From Leptolinea sp. UBA5203 (GTDB taxonomy: Bacteria; Chloroflexota; Anaerolineae; Anaerolineales; Anaerolineaceae), in assembly GCA_002412765.1 (NCBI GenBank), contig DHVR01000052.1, positions 63,134 through 81,976 on the forward strand: a stretch of 18,843 nt of DNA, in the 5' to 3' direction. The notes beneath the pieces were generated by a model that saw nothing but the letters and a program-made list of their open reading frames with translations, did no database searches and was not told the origin of the DNA. Below, piece after piece: positions 7,199-14,723 of this stretch. Every line of letters begins with the position of its first letter. Within the stretch, counting starts at the first letter, position 1. A program made the translations under genes and the position numbers.

Positions 7199-7212
7199 GA
7201 AAAAATCCATTT

Positions 7213-8199
7213 TTATATTCGATGGCACGCTGCAAAATGGCCATCTGCCACTTGTTTGAAAATCGGTTCGTTATGGAAACACAATTCCAATGCGATTGGA
7301 CATAGTGTACAAAACTTACATCCTTGAAGGGGGGTGTCCGGGCCAGGTTTTTCACCCAGAATGGCCACCATACCCGGCTTTTTCTTTACCCGGGACTTTG
7401 GGGATAAGATGGTGGTGAGTAAGGCCTGAGTATAGGGGTGAACTGGCTGTGAAAAAATCGTGTCAGTCTTTCCCATTTCCATAAATTTACCCAGATACAT
7501 GACCGCAACGCGATGGCTGACGTAATGCACCATGGATAAGTCATGGGAAATGTACAGATAGGTCAATCCAAATTTGTTCTGCAAGTCCATCAATAAATTA
7601 ATAATTTGTGCCTGAATGGAGACATCCAGGGAGGTGATGGGCTCATCGCAAATGATAAAATCCGGGTTGAGGGATATAGCCCTTGCAATGCCGACCCGCT
7701 GCAATTGCCCGGTGGAGAATTCATGGGGAAAGCGATTGATTAAGGTTGGGTTGAGCCCCACCAGATTCATTAATTCGCTTAGGCGGGTTTCAATATCTGG
7801 ACTATGGAGTAGATTTTGAATGATTAACCCTTCTGAGATAATTTCACCGATCGTCATGCGTGGATTGAGGCTGTTCGCAGGATTCTGGAAAATCATTTGC
7901 ATTCTGGCGCGTAAAGGGCGCATTTTCTGAGGAGGAAGATGGGTTAACTCGATATCATCGAAGTAGACTTTGCCGGAAGTAGGTTTGCAAATTTGAAGAA
8001 TGGTTCGTCCCAGCGTTGTTTTTCCACAACCGGATTCTCCGACCACAGCCAATGTCTCACCCTTATAAATGTCAAAGGACACATTGTCGAGTGCTGAGAT
8101 CATCATAGGCTTATGGTGCCAGTGCAATCCGGATACCAATGGAAAATCCTTTTTGAGTTGTTCAACTCGTACCAATTTTCTAGTTTCCTGGATCATCAT
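7213..8199 (-). CDS. oppF: Peptide-type ABC transporter ATPase, OppF/DppF family
   Basis: A 328-residue cytoplasmic ATPase that pairs with OppD to drive import. Walker A is GESGCGKT (residues 54-61), the Q-loop glutamine is in MIFQNP (Q105), Walker B is FIICDE (181-186) and the switch histidine is H219 in YISHDLS. The ABC signature reads FSTGQ (161-165), where FSGGQ or LSGGQ is usual. The C-terminal oligopeptide-transporter tail is cysteine-rich (GCKFCTLCP, then ELC and AACH). I start at the ATG at 8199, which overlaps the oppD stop as ATGA, rather than at 8223, which would run 28 bases into oppD. This tight overlap implies translational coupling with oppD. Confidence 0.92.
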   Translation of the reverse strand: MMIQETRKLVRVEQLKKDFPLVSGLHWHHKPMMISALDNVSFDIYKGETLAVVGESGCGKTTLGRTILQICKPTSGKVYFDDIELTHLPPQKMRPLRARMQMIFQNPANSLNPRMTIGEIISEGLIIQNLLHSPDIETRLSELMNLVGLNPTLINRFPHEFSTGQLQRVGIARAISLNPDFIICDEPITSLDVSIQAQIINLLMDLQNKFGLTYLYISHDLSMVHYVSHRVAVMYLGKFMEMGKTDTIFSQPVHPYTQALLTTILSPKSRVKKKPGMVAILGEKPGPDTPLQGCKFCTLCPIALELCFHNEPIFKQVADGHFAACHRI

Positions 8200-9182
8200 C
8201 CGACCTGATTTGTATGCATCCAACAGGCCGCCTGATGTTGATCCGCAATGGTTTTCATTGGGGGTTGAGCCAGCCGACAGCAGGGTTTGGACACATCACA
8301 GCGGGGGTAAAAAACGCACTGGGTTTTTGAACAGGCCGCCTGTGCCATGCCTTTGATGGGCATTAACTTATGCGAATATTGCATGGCAAATTGCGGCATA
8401 CAAGCCAACAATCCTTTGGTATACGGATGATGGGGAGATTCGAGAAGTACCTCCGTTGGGGCAACTTCCATGGCTTTGCCAGCATACAAGATCAGGGTGC
8501 GGTCTGAAATTCTAGCCGCCAGAGAGAGATCATGCGTTACCCAGAGCATGGTCAAGCCCATCTCATCCTGAAGATCAAAAAGTAGCTCCACAATTTGGGC
8601 TTGCAGGGTGGCATCCAATTCCGTGGTGGGTTCATCCGCAATCAATAGAGCCGGATTTCTGCTGATCGCCATGGCAATCAATACGCGCTGCTGCATTCCA
8701 CCGGAGAGCTGAAAAGGGTATTGCTTTACGATCCGCTGCGGCTGAGGGATGCCGACCCTGAATAGAATTTCCAGCGAGGCCTGCATGGCTTCGTTTTTTG
8801 ACATCTTTTTATCCAGTAAATAGAGTTCGCTGATTTGATCCCCAATTTTCATCACCGGATTTAATGCATTTGTTGGGTCCTGAAACACAACGCCGATCTC
8901 TTTTCCGCAGAGCTTTCTTCGCTCGAGGGGAGGTAAGGTTAATAAGTCTTGTCCACGGTACAGGATTTTCCCTGAACATTGGACAAGATTTGAAGGCAGC
9001 AAACCAAGGATCGCCAGAATGGTCATGGTTTTGCCAGCACCGCTTTCACCGGCAATGCAGATTGTTTCTCGGGGATAAACTGAAAAGCTCAAATCATTTA
9101 CAGCAGAGATCGTACCCTGGCTGGAATTTAAATCCACATTAAGGTTTTCAATTTTTAACAATGCGGTGATTAAATCAGCCAA
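8196..9182 (-). CDS. oppD: Peptide-type ABC transporter ATPase, OppD/DppD family
   Basis: A 328-residue ATPase and first gene of the importer operon. Walker A is GESGAGKT (residues 45-52), the Q-loop is VFQDPTNALNP (Q101), the signature is LSGGM (159-163), Walker B is LLIADE (179-184) and the switch histidine is H217 in WVTHDLS, so the ATP site residues look intact. The tail has C289-x5-C295-x6-C302 and C320, the pattern that holds a [4Fe-4S] cluster in characterised DppD/OppD proteins; whether a cluster forms here is inferred. The start is a TTG at 9182: AAAGGA at 9190-9195 (minus strand) lies 7 bases upstream, and no ATG or GTG offers a better fit. Its 4-bp overlap with oppF marks the operon. 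Confidence 0.92.
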   Translation of the reverse strand: MADLITALLKIENLNVDLNSSQGTISAVNDLSFSVYPRETICIAGESGAGKTMTILAILGLLPSNLVQCSGKILYRGQDLLTLPPLERRKLCGKEIGVVFQDPTNALNPVMKIGDQISELYLLDKKMSKNEAMQASLEILFRVGIPQPQRIVKQYPFQLSGGMQQRVLIAMAISRNPALLIADEPTTELDATLQAQIVELLFDLQDEMGLTMLWVTHDLSLAARISDRTLILYAGKAMEVAPTEVLLESPHHPYTKGLLACMPQFAMQYSHKLMPIKGMAQAACSKTQCVFYPRCDVSKPCCRLAQPPMKTIADQHQAACWMHTNQVG

Positions 9183-9189
9183 GATTGCG

Positions 9190-9195
9190 TCCTTT
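9190..9195 (-). promoter_or_regulatory. Ribosome-binding site supporting the TTG start of oppD
   Basis: AAAGGA on the minus strand, 7 bases before TTG at 9182-9180. The first in-frame ATG is far inside the ATPase fold, after Walker A, so the TTG is required for a full protein. Confidence 0.65.
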
Positions 9196-9236
9196 CTCGA
9201 GGTTCGAAATGAGCAGACTTATTCCTGGATGGGAAA

Positions 9237-9266
9237 TTGAATCAGTTTGATGTAAAATGCTACAAT
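9237..9266 (+). promoter_or_regulatory. Sigma-70-like promoter for the sensor kinase gene
   Basis: TTGAAT (9237-9242) and TACAAT (9261-9266) are separated by 18 bases, a good match to -35 and -10 boxes. Transcription would begin near 9273, leaving a leader of about 150 bases before the kinase start. The box lies in the 243-bp divergent region shared with the importer operon. I could not find an equally clear promoter in the leftward direction; AT-rich candidates overlap this same stretch. Confidence 0.5.
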
Positions 9267-9425
9267 GTTAGTGCGCAACAACCATCAGGTATGTTCATAG
9301 TATCGAAGCAAGATGGATGATGGATCAGCCAACTAGACCAAGTTCTGTCCTTTACTGGGTAGTTTCCAACCTGGCCCACTGGATAGGGTGGCATTCTTAT
9401 CATTGAAGGATTTGCGGTTATCTTG

Positions 9426-12400
9426 ATGAAGTGGCAAAACAAAAAAGTTGGTTTGACTTCTCAAAGGTATCGACTAATTAGTAGTTTTTGTCTTTGCCTT
9501 TTGATTTTCTTTTGTAATACCCCATGGAATTCCGTACAAGCCACCCAACCGCCATTTGACCCAGATTTCCCTCAAAATCCGCTCCAATTTGAGCGGATCA
9601 CTGTGGAGGATGGATTATCCAATGATACGGTTCAGGCTATTTTGCAAACCCGGGATGGCTTGATGTGGTTCGGGACAAAAAATGGTTTGAATCAGTACAA
9701 CGGCTATGATTTTGAAATTTTCAAAAGTGGTGATGACTTAGCTGATTCTCTGCAGAATGATCATATCAACAGTCTATTGGAAGATTCTCGGGGCGGCCTG
9801 TGGATAGGGACGGACCAGGGATTGGATTTTTACCAGCCGGAACTGAAAACTTTTTTGCACTACATATCAGATCCCGCAGTCCCCGGATCCTTGAGCGGTA
9901 ATGAGATCAGTGGATTGGTTCAGGATGCAAATCAAACCCTATGGGTTGGAACAAAAGGGAACGGTCTGAACCGTTTGGACGCCCAGGCGGCTAATTTCAA
10001 ATCCTACCGCCATAATTCATCCAATCCTCACAGCATCAATGGGGATACAATCATTGCCATTCAGATAGACTCCAAAGGAAAGCTTTGGATTGCAACTGAA
10101 AATGGGCTAAATTTCTACGATTCTGTTTTAGATCAGTTCGAGTCTGTTGTGCTGGAAGGTGAAGATTCCCTGCCGAATCCGAGCGGAAAGATCACTGCCC
10201 TGGCGATTGACGATCAAGACGGGTTGTGGCTTGGCACCCGAGGGTTGGGTTTGGTTTATTACAATCAAAAAACGAAAAGCGTCATTCATTATCAGACGGA
10301 TGACGCATCATCCGATGGAATTGCCAGCAATGGCGTGCTCAGTTTGCAGGTGGATTCGAAAAATGATCTCTGGATAGGGATGGATAATGGGCTGGATCAG
10401 TATCACCCTGCTACTGGTCTTTTCAGCCATTTGCAGAATGCGCCTCCGAGTTCGTTTTGGGTAGAAAGTGCAGCGGTGCATTGTATGTATCAGGATCGCA
10501 ATGGTATTCTCTGGATCGCTTCGGAATTTGGCGGCGTAAGCAAATATGATCCTGCGATAGAGCGCTTTACCCTCCTGCAAGCACAAAAGAATAATCCGCA
10601 AAGTTTAAGCGGCAATGATGTCACCGGTATTACCGAGACAAAAGACGGCGTGGTGTGGATCAGCACTTACGGGGAGGGGATCAGTTTATACGATCGCAAA
10701 GCCCGTCAGTTCTCCACTCTGCGCCATCTCCCCTCAGACCCAACCAGTCTTTCCTCGGATACCATTCGCACTTTAATACAATCCAGTAATGAAAGTATTT
10801 GGGTGGGGACGGTTGAAAACGGATTGGACCGGTACCGGCCATCTACCAAAATTTTTACCCATTTCGTAAATCAACCCAATGTACAAACCAGTCTCAGTGA
10901 AAACAACATCACGGCCATTCTTGAGGATCATGCAGGCCGTATTTGGGTGGGCACTTATTCAAAGGGATTAAACCTGGCTTTGCCTGGAGATCAGGGTTTT
11001 ACCCGCTACCAACATGAGGCTGGAAATCCCAATTCCATTTTGGATGACCATATTCTGGCTTTGTATGAAGACCAGCAGCATAATATCTGGATTGGAACCT
11101 GGAATGGAATTACGCGATTCTCTCCTGATACTGAGGTGTATCGTCATTTTCAGAAAGATATCAATGATCCGGACTCATTGACCAGCAATATGGTTTTCTC
11201 TTTTTATCAGGGGGAAGAGGACAGCCTGTGGATTGGCACTAACGGCGGCGGCGTTAATCGGCTGGATTTGAAAACGATGAAATTCAATCCATTCAAGGAT
11301 CCGGAGGGCGTTCTGGATACAGTCTATGCCATTATCCCAGCACCGGATGATAGCCTGTGGTTCAGTACCAATAAGGGCATTGTCCATTATGACCCTTACC
11401 AGAATAGTATTCGTATTTATGATGAAAGAGATGGATTGCAGGCGAACAATTTCAATCCTGGGGCTGCCTATAAGAATGCTATTGGGGAGATATTTTTTGG
11501 CGGAAGTAATGGATTAAATATTTTCCAGCCCCAAAAAATTTACCCCTCTTCGTATGTGGCTCCAATCGCCTTGCTGACAATAAAATCAGGCAGTGAGGTT
11601 CTTTACCGCAATGTTTCCGTCCCTGTCCAGGTGGTCCTGCCCAGTAATGCCTCGAACCTCTCCTTTGAATTTGCTGTATTGGATTACTCCGATGCAGAGA
11701 AGAATGTTTATGCATACCAACTTGTAGGTTACGACAAGGATTGGATCTTTGCCAAACCAGGCCGACGGTATAGTAACCAGAATAGTATCAAGGATATAGG
11801 GCGAGAATGGAGCTATGTAAGTGCCAGGCGTTTAGTTAATTATGAAGGTCTACCGGACGGCAAGTACACCTTTCGTGTCAAGGGCACCAATAATGATTTG
11901 ATCTGGACCAATGATGTGCTTTCCGTTGGCATAACAGTAAAACCACCATTTTGGAAAACAGCCTGGTTCCCCATCGGCCTGATTGTGATGTCCGTTGGTT
12001 TAATTTTCGTTGGCAACCTGTACCGCACCCGGCGCATAGCGGAAGTCAATCAGGTGTTGGAACACCAGGTTAAAGAACGCACTTTTGAAATTCAGCAAAA
12101 GCAGGAAGTGGCGGATGGTTTGCGCGATATTCTAGCCTATATTAATAGCGATCAACTCCTGGAGAAAATTCTGGGCCATCTGGGTGTTCGCTCCTTACGT
12201 TTGATGGGCGCAGATGGCTGTGTCGTCATGCAGTATGATGAGTCTATCGTGATCGCGGAAGGCAGGGCAGGGTTTGATCTGGAGATGCTCAAACAATTGG
12301 AAGGCGATCCGCTCCAGCTTTTGCACAAGCTATTCTCCTTCGAAAATGAACGAGAGCCCGTACTAATTAACAATTTGCAAAAATTTATTCGTCAAAAAAT

Positions 12401-13265
12401 GGCTGCTAAACAACCTGAAGCCATAAACTGGCATACCTGGCAACTGGAAATGGGCATCCTGTTTCATGGCTTGATTGTGGTGCCGATTATGGTGCGCGGC
12501 GGGAAAGTGGCAGGCAAGCTGCTCTATTTTTATGTCAATGCTAATCCTTTGATGAAAAAGCAAGCCGAGCTCAGCGAATTGGGTATTATTTTCGCGGACC
12601 AGGCTGCACTTGCGATTGAAAACGCCTTACTGCGGGAACATGCCGAGATCAATGCCGTCACGGCAGAACGAAACCGTATTGCGCGGGACTTGCATGATGC
12701 TGTGACCCAGACTTTGTTTTCAGCCAGTCTGGTGGCCGAAGTCTTACCTAGAGTTTATGCTGCCAATGAATCCGACGGGAGTGAGATGCTGAACGATTTG
12801 CAGTTGATGACCCGCGGTGCCCTGGCGGAGATGCGCACATTATTGATTGAATTACGCCCGACTTCGTTTGATGAAATGCCGATTTGTGATCTAATTCGCC
12901 AACTGGCGGAATCATTTATCAGCAAGTTGGATGTGCCAGTGGATGTTTCCATTGAAGGAAGTGTCATTTTGCCTGCCTTGGTGCAGACCGCTGTTTTTCG
13001 GATCGCGCAGGAATCGTTAAATAACATCCAAAAACATGGCATGGCCAAGCATGTGCAAGTTAATCTGAATTACAATGCGCAATTCCTGGTTCTGCGAATC
13101 CTGGATGACGGCTGTGGGTTCGATTGTGAGGAAGTGACGGGAGGGCATCTCGGGCTCAAAATTATGTGTGAGAGAGCCCAATCCATTGGGGCGAAGCTGG
13201 AAATAGAGAGTAAAATTAATCAGGGTACAATGATTTTGCTGGATTGGAAACCGCAAGAGGACTAG
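9426..13265 (+). CDS. Propeller-type sensor histidine kinase (14 Reg_prop repeats, Y_Y_Y, GAF, HisKA_3, HATPase)
   Basis: A 1279-residue membrane sensor that should phosphorylate the next gene's regulator. In order: N-terminal hydrophobic signal segment (about residues 16-33); fourteen 'LWIGT-x-x-GL'-type repeats (about 50-705), enough for two seven-bladed propellers; a Y_Y_Y domain (about 747-837) with PDGKYTFRVKGTNND; one membrane helix (about 843-865); a short coiled coil; a GAF-like domain (about 895-1065); HisKA_3 with the phospho-acceptor histidine H1090 in RDLHDAVTQ; and a HATPase_c domain with N box (RIAQESLNNIQKHG), DDGCGFD and GGHLGLKI. The propellers therefore lie outside the cytoplasm. 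No receiver or AraC domain is fused, unlike Bacteroides hybrid regulators. The start is the ATG at 9426 or the adjoining TTG at 9423; AAGGA at 9406-9410 is rather distant (12-15 bases). The Y_Y_Y domain appears to carry a 21-residue insert. Confidence 0.93.
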   Translation: MKWQNKKVGLTSQRYRLISSFCLCLLIFFCNTPWNSVQATQPPFDPDFPQNPLQFERITVEDGLSNDTVQAILQTRDGLMWFGTKNGLNQYNGYDFEIFKSGDDLADSLQNDHINSLLEDSRGGLWIGTDQGLDFYQPELKTFLHYISDPAVPGSLSGNEISGLVQDANQTLWVGTKGNGLNRLDAQAANFKSYRHNSSNPHSINGDTIIAIQIDSKGKLWIATENGLNFYDSVLDQFESVVLEGEDSLPNPSGKITALAIDDQDGLWLGTRGLGLVYYNQKTKSVIHYQTDDASSDGIASNGVLSLQVDSKNDLWIGMDNGLDQYHPATGLFSHLQNAPPSSFWVESAAVHCMYQDRNGILWIASEFGGVSKYDPAIERFTLLQAQKNNPQSLSGNDVTGITETKDGVVWISTYGEGISLYDRKARQFSTLRHLPSDPTSLSSDTIRTLIQSSNESIWVGTVENGLDRYRPSTKIFTHFVNQPNVQTSLSENNITAILEDHAGRIWVGTYSKGLNLALPGDQGFTRYQHEAGNPNSILDDHILALYEDQQHNIWIGTWNGITRFSPDTEVYRHFQKDINDPDSLTSNMVFSFYQGEEDSLWIGTNGGGVNRLDLKTMKFNPFKDPEGVLDTVYAIIPAPDDSLWFSTNKGIVHYDPYQNSIRIYDERDGLQANNFNPGAAYKNAIGEIFFGGSNGLNIFQPQKIYPSSYVAPIALLTIKSGSEVLYRNVSVPVQVVLPSNASNLSFEFAVLDYSDAEKNVYAYQLVGYDKDWIFAKPGRRYSNQNSIKDIGREWSYVSARRLVNYEGLPDGKYTFRVKGTNNDLIWTNDVLSVGITVKPPFWKTAWFPIGLIVMSVGLIFVGNLYRTRRIAEVNQVLEHQVKERTFEIQQKQEVADGLRDILAYINSDQLLEKILGHLGVRSLRLMGADGCVVMQYDESIVIAEGRAGFDLEMLKQLEGDPLQLLHKLFSFENEREPVLINNLQKFIRQKMAAKQPEAINWHTWQLEMGILFHGLIVVPIMVRGGKVAGKLLYFYVNANPLMKKQAELSELGIIFADQAALAIENALLREHAEINAVTAERNRIARDLHDAVTQTLFSASLVAEVLPRVYAANESDGSEMLNDLQLMTRGALAEMRTLLIELRPTSFDEMPICDLIRQLAESFISKLDVPVDVSIEGSVILPALVQTAVFRIAQESLNNIQKHGMAKHVQVNLNYNAQFLVLRILDDGCGFDCEEVTGGHLGLKIMCERAQSIGAKLEIESKINQGTMILLDWKPQED

Positions 13266-13272
13266 GAATTTT

Positions 13273-13920
13273 ATGAGTGAAAGAGAAGCGATTCGGGTAG
13301 TGATTGTGGATGATCATGCGGTGGTACGCAAGGGGTTGAAGGCCTTTATCAAAAGCTATCCCGATCTTAATTGTGTGGGTGAGGCCAGTGATGGGGAAGA
13401 AGCGGTAACTGAATGCAGGAAAACCCACCCGGATGTGGTGTTAATGGATTTGTTGATGCCAAAAATGGACGGCGAAACGGCGATCAAACTCATTAAAACG
13501 GAATCCCCGGAAATTCAAATCATTGCCCTGACCAGCTTCAACGAGCAAAGCCTCATCCAAAAAGTGCTCCAATCCGGCGCCATTGGGTATCTGCTCAAGA
13601 ATGTTACCGGCGAAGAATTGGCGCAAGCCATCCGTGCAGCCAAACAGGGCCAACCCACTTTGGCGCCTGAAGCCGCCAAACATTTGATCAATCATGTGAT
13701 CAATCCCAATCAACCTGGATATGATCTGACTACTCGTGAATTGGAAATTTTACAGCTCATGGCTGAAGGGTTGAATAACCCGGCCATTGCGGAAGCTTTG
13801 TCTGTCAGCCGTTCCACGGTTAAATTTCATGTCAGCAATATCCTCTCTAAATTTGGTACCTCCAGCCGGATTCGTGCGATTGCGATTGCCATACAGCATC
13901 ATTTAATCAAACAGACTTGA
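13273..13920 (+). CDS. NarL/FixJ-family response regulator
   Basis: A 215-residue transcription regulator, the likely partner of the kinase whose stop is 7 bp upstream. The receiver domain has the acidic pair D13-D14, phospho-acceptor D59 in VLMDLLMPKMDG, switch threonine T87 and lysine K109, all the residues needed for phosphorylation. A C-terminal LuxR-type helix-turn-helix spans about residues 151-208 (LTTRELEILQLMAEGLNN, then SVSRSTVKFHVSNILSKF). AGGA lies 5 bases before the ATG. HisKA_3 kinases normally act on NarL-type regulators, so the pairing fits both by gene position and by family. Its targets are unknown; the divergent importer operon and the downstream YhhN cluster are candidates by position only. 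Confidence 0.95.
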   Translation: MSEREAIRVVIVDDHAVVRKGLKAFIKSYPDLNCVGEASDGEEAVTECRKTHPDVVLMDLLMPKMDGETAIKLIKTESPEIQIIALTSFNEQSLIQKVLQSGAIGYLLKNVTGEELAQAIRAAKQGQPTLAPEAAKHLINHVINPNQPGYDLTTRELEILQLMAEGLNNPAIAEALSVSRSTVKFHVSNILSKFGTSSRIRAIAIAIQHHLIKQT

Positions 13921-14010
13921 TCTGCAAATATTAGCACACGATTTTTCATTTCCTTTATTGATATGTTGCCATTACAATAAGAATAGATTTTTGGTTGGGG
14001 AGGAAGCAAT

Positions 14011-14706
14011 ATGGTTTTATTAATTCTAAGCCTTGTGTTTGCAATGGCTCACTGGGTTTCCATCTATAAAAAGAGTCGTCTGGGTATTCTAATTACGAAA
14101 CCGTTGGTGATGATTTTTCTGATGGTCTGGATGTTAGTATCCATTCCCAATATTCTCTATCGTACACCCTCGCTGAATCTTCTGCCGCTATGGTTCTTAA
14201 TGGGTCTTTTTTTTGGATTGGTGGGGGATGTTTTCTTAATGTGGCCGGATCGATTCTTCCTGCCGGGGTTGATTGCGTTTCTGATCAATCAGGTGTTATA
14301 CCTGATTGGCTTTGGCGCATATTTTTCGGCAACCGGCAATTCTGGTTTACAAACTGGCCTGTATGGCATCGTCCTGCTGGTTCTATTGACAACGGTTTAT
14401 TTCCTCTTCCGGGGGATGGAGAAAAACGGTATGAGTCGGATGAAATTGCCGATTGGGGTCTATGCTGTGATCATTTCGTTAATGGTGGTTGCGGCATTTG
14501 AGACCTTTTTCTTCCGCTGGCCGTTGAATGCATCCATCTTTGTTGCTTCAGGTGCCTCGCTTTTTTATATTTCGGATATCATGAATGCCTGGACACGCTT
14601 TGTTAATCCCATCTCCATGGATCGATTGAAAATAATGACCACATATCATGCTGCGCAAATCTGCATCACCGTTGGCATTGTTTTGGCGGTTAAACCTTCA
14701 GCTTAA
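14011..14706 (+). CDS. YhhN family (TMEM86-like) membrane protein, possible lysoplasmalogenase
   Basis: A 231-residue protein with about seven to eight hydrophobic helices. YhhN/TMEM86 proteins cleave the vinyl-ether bond of lysoplasmalogens, releasing a fatty aldehyde and a glycerophospho compound; many bacterial members are untested. Family marks are LITKPLVM (residues 27-34), the acidic GDVFLMWPDRFFLPGL (D73 and D80), SGASLFYISDIMNAWTRFV (D189) and TTYHAAQ (H213, Q216). At position 94 (LINQVLY) there is a glutamine where I would expect the histidine common in this family. GGGGAGGAAG stands just before the ATG, a strong ribosome-binding site. The 90-bp gap after the response regulator contains TTGATA and TACAAT but at wrong spacing, so read-through from the regulator is possible. 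The hydrolase gene follows 17 bp later. Confidence 0.8.
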   Translation: MVLLILSLVFAMAHWVSIYKKSRLGILITKPLVMIFLMVWMLVSIPNILYRTPSLNLLPLWFLMGLFFGLVGDVFLMWPDRFFLPGLIAFLINQVLYLIGFGAYFSATGNSGLQTGLYGIVLLVLLTTVYFLFRGMEKNGMSRMKLPIGVYAVIISLMVVAAFETFFFRWPLNASIFVASGASLFYISDIMNAWTRFVNPISMDRLKIMTTYHAAQICITVGIVLAVKPSA

Positions 14707-14723
14707 AACCAAAGGGAAGCTCC

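Noticed and set aside
8200..8223. Longer oppF form starting at ATG 8223
   Set aside because: It would overlap oppD by 28 bases, whereas ATG 8199 forms the classic ATGA coupling with the oppD stop and matches family length.
13921..14010. Promoter before the YhhN gene from TTGATA and TACAAT
   Set aside because: The two boxes are only about 9 bases apart and no partner box fits at 16-18 bases, so I did not list it.
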